NCBI GenBank assembly: GCA_037349315.1 | Contig: JBAIAC010000018.1 | Span: 10,850,001 to 10,914,000, forward strand | Reading direction: 5' to 3' | DNA: 64,000 bases | Source: Chelydra serpentina | Lineage: Eukaryota > Chordata > Testudines > Chelydridae | Shown here: piece after piece, positions 63,203 through 64,000 of the stretch | How positions within the stretch are numbered: the first letter of the stretch is position 1 | Layout: each line of letters opens with the position of its first letter | Made by a program: the position numbers and the translations under genes | The notes under the pieces: model-generated | The model's input: the letters and a program-made list of their open reading frames with translations, nothing else | The model's database searches: none | Told to the model about the DNA's origin: nothing

Positions 63203-64000
63203 CTACAAATTCATAGACAAGTATAGCAATTTATTTTAAATTCTTTTGGACAAAGCTAAAAATCCCCCCCACGTAACTTTGCTGTGGAAGGCCACACTAT
63301 CAATACTTTTTAGCATTTCAGGAATGCAACTGTTAGACTATCCTTGCTTCTCAGACAACTTTTGGAGTCCCCAAGGAGCAGAGGTTAATAATGGAAAGAC
63401 ACATATAGCAATGCTTTTAAAAAATTATAATTCTTAGTCTCTCAAGTGGGCAGTTGGGATGGGGTTCAGGTCCTTCAAGGAGCTATATTACCAATTGCCA
63501 ATTTCTTCTTTAAAGGCTGGCCAGCATTTGGAGAACATAGTAGTTTTCAAGGTACCAGAATGCAAAAGAGAGATGTGGCTTTCCAGTCCCACGGAGATGA
63601 TTCATCAATCAATGCCAGAGAGATGTTTCTGTTAATGATTAACCCTCTACATATTGCTGAATGGAGGGTTTTGGTCAGCTATGAAGGTGAAGCACATTTG
63701 CATGGCCGCTGAACCTCAAGAACCAGCTGGAATTTCTGCTACCCCAGAAATTTGCTGACGTATGCTTACAGGAGTGAGAGGCAATTTGACAGGAAATTGA
63801 TTATATTCTATGCTAGCAGATGGAGTTTCCATGGAAGGAGAGAAGCAAACCACTAAGAACATTCACCCATCCCCAACTGCCCCTGCATCAGAAAATCTGG
63901 CCCCTGTGTTCAGCAAACAGTAGTAAAAGAGGCAGGGAAGGAAAGAGACACGCCACAACTTTATTTTGTTTCCTGAACTTTGTGATCAACATTGCAAACT
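63203..64000. other. No further gene recognised
   Basis: ORFs 63246-63437 and 63446-63712 on the plus strand have no domain or splice context. Sequence is unique-looking to the window edge. Confidence 0.4.

Noticed and set aside
1..64000. tRNA or rRNA genes, host protein exons
   Set aside because: No cloverleaf with A/B boxes and no recognisable conserved host exon was seen; negative result by eye only.

Overview
This window reads as a stretch of vertebrate nuclear DNA, most probably from a turtle (Testudines); a crocodilian is the main alternative. The evidence is its repeat content: CR1 LINE relics ending in the 'actagatgatctaatggtcc' type of 3' tail, CORE-SINE/MIR-like repeats, Penelope-like (PLE) 3' ends carrying the 'gaagtgggt...acccacgaaagcttatgc' block, PIF/Harbinger elements starting 'gtatgtctacacta', and GC-rich hAT elements. 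No host protein-coding gene, tRNA, rRNA or CRISPR array could be recognised. Nearly every open reading frame over 60 codons is chance or lies inside a mobile element. The window therefore looks like gene-poor intergenic or intronic DNA, and its biology is that of nested transposons.

Layout. 0-6.3 kb: old antisense CR1-like sequence, a GC-rich hAT element with an exact 8-bp target duplication, a palindromic MITE, and a degraded plus-strand CR1 whose tail was hit by a short hAT MITE. 7.0-10.75 kb: a minus-strand LINE (endonuclease and part of the reverse transcriptase) split by a Penelope element with inverted arms and by a Gypsy-type LTR. 11.5-12.5 kb: a second Penelope element. 15.3-16.1 kb: a solo LTR with six 49-bp repeats. 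17.9-25.6 kb: CR1 relics, a hAT element, a chimeric third Penelope element, a MIR-like SINE and two Harbinger-type MITEs. 25.6-43 kb: mostly unique sequence with a CR1 3' end, a hAT element, a solo LTR and a pogo/Tigger-like element.

43.6-49.3 kb holds the most complete system: a 5.69-kb PIF/Harbinger element inserted into a CR1 with a TCA duplication. It carries a plus-strand DDE transposase (two in-frame TGA codons, first catalytic Asp replaced by Glu) and a minus-strand Myb/SANT protein gene of two exons with good splice sites. A third, intact 96-codon plus-strand ORF lies antisense inside the Myb intron with its own start context and polyadenylation signal. The transposase and the Myb protein are the two proteins Harbinger elements need for mobility; the third ORF is unexplained. 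This element is itself interrupted by a hAT element and by a Penelope 3' piece, each with clear target duplications.

49.3-64 kb: SINEs, a MITE, a short Penelope insertion, an antisense CR1, a TA-flanked 1.6-kb transposon with a nested hAT, a solo retroviral LTR with 4-bp duplications, and a possible orphan Myb-type last exon at 63.0-63.2 kb.

Two themes stand out. Six hammerhead-ribozyme-like cores sit at the ends of the Penelope copies. At least a dozen short, unassigned repeats share a near-palindromic core, 'ccattgacttcaatggg'.
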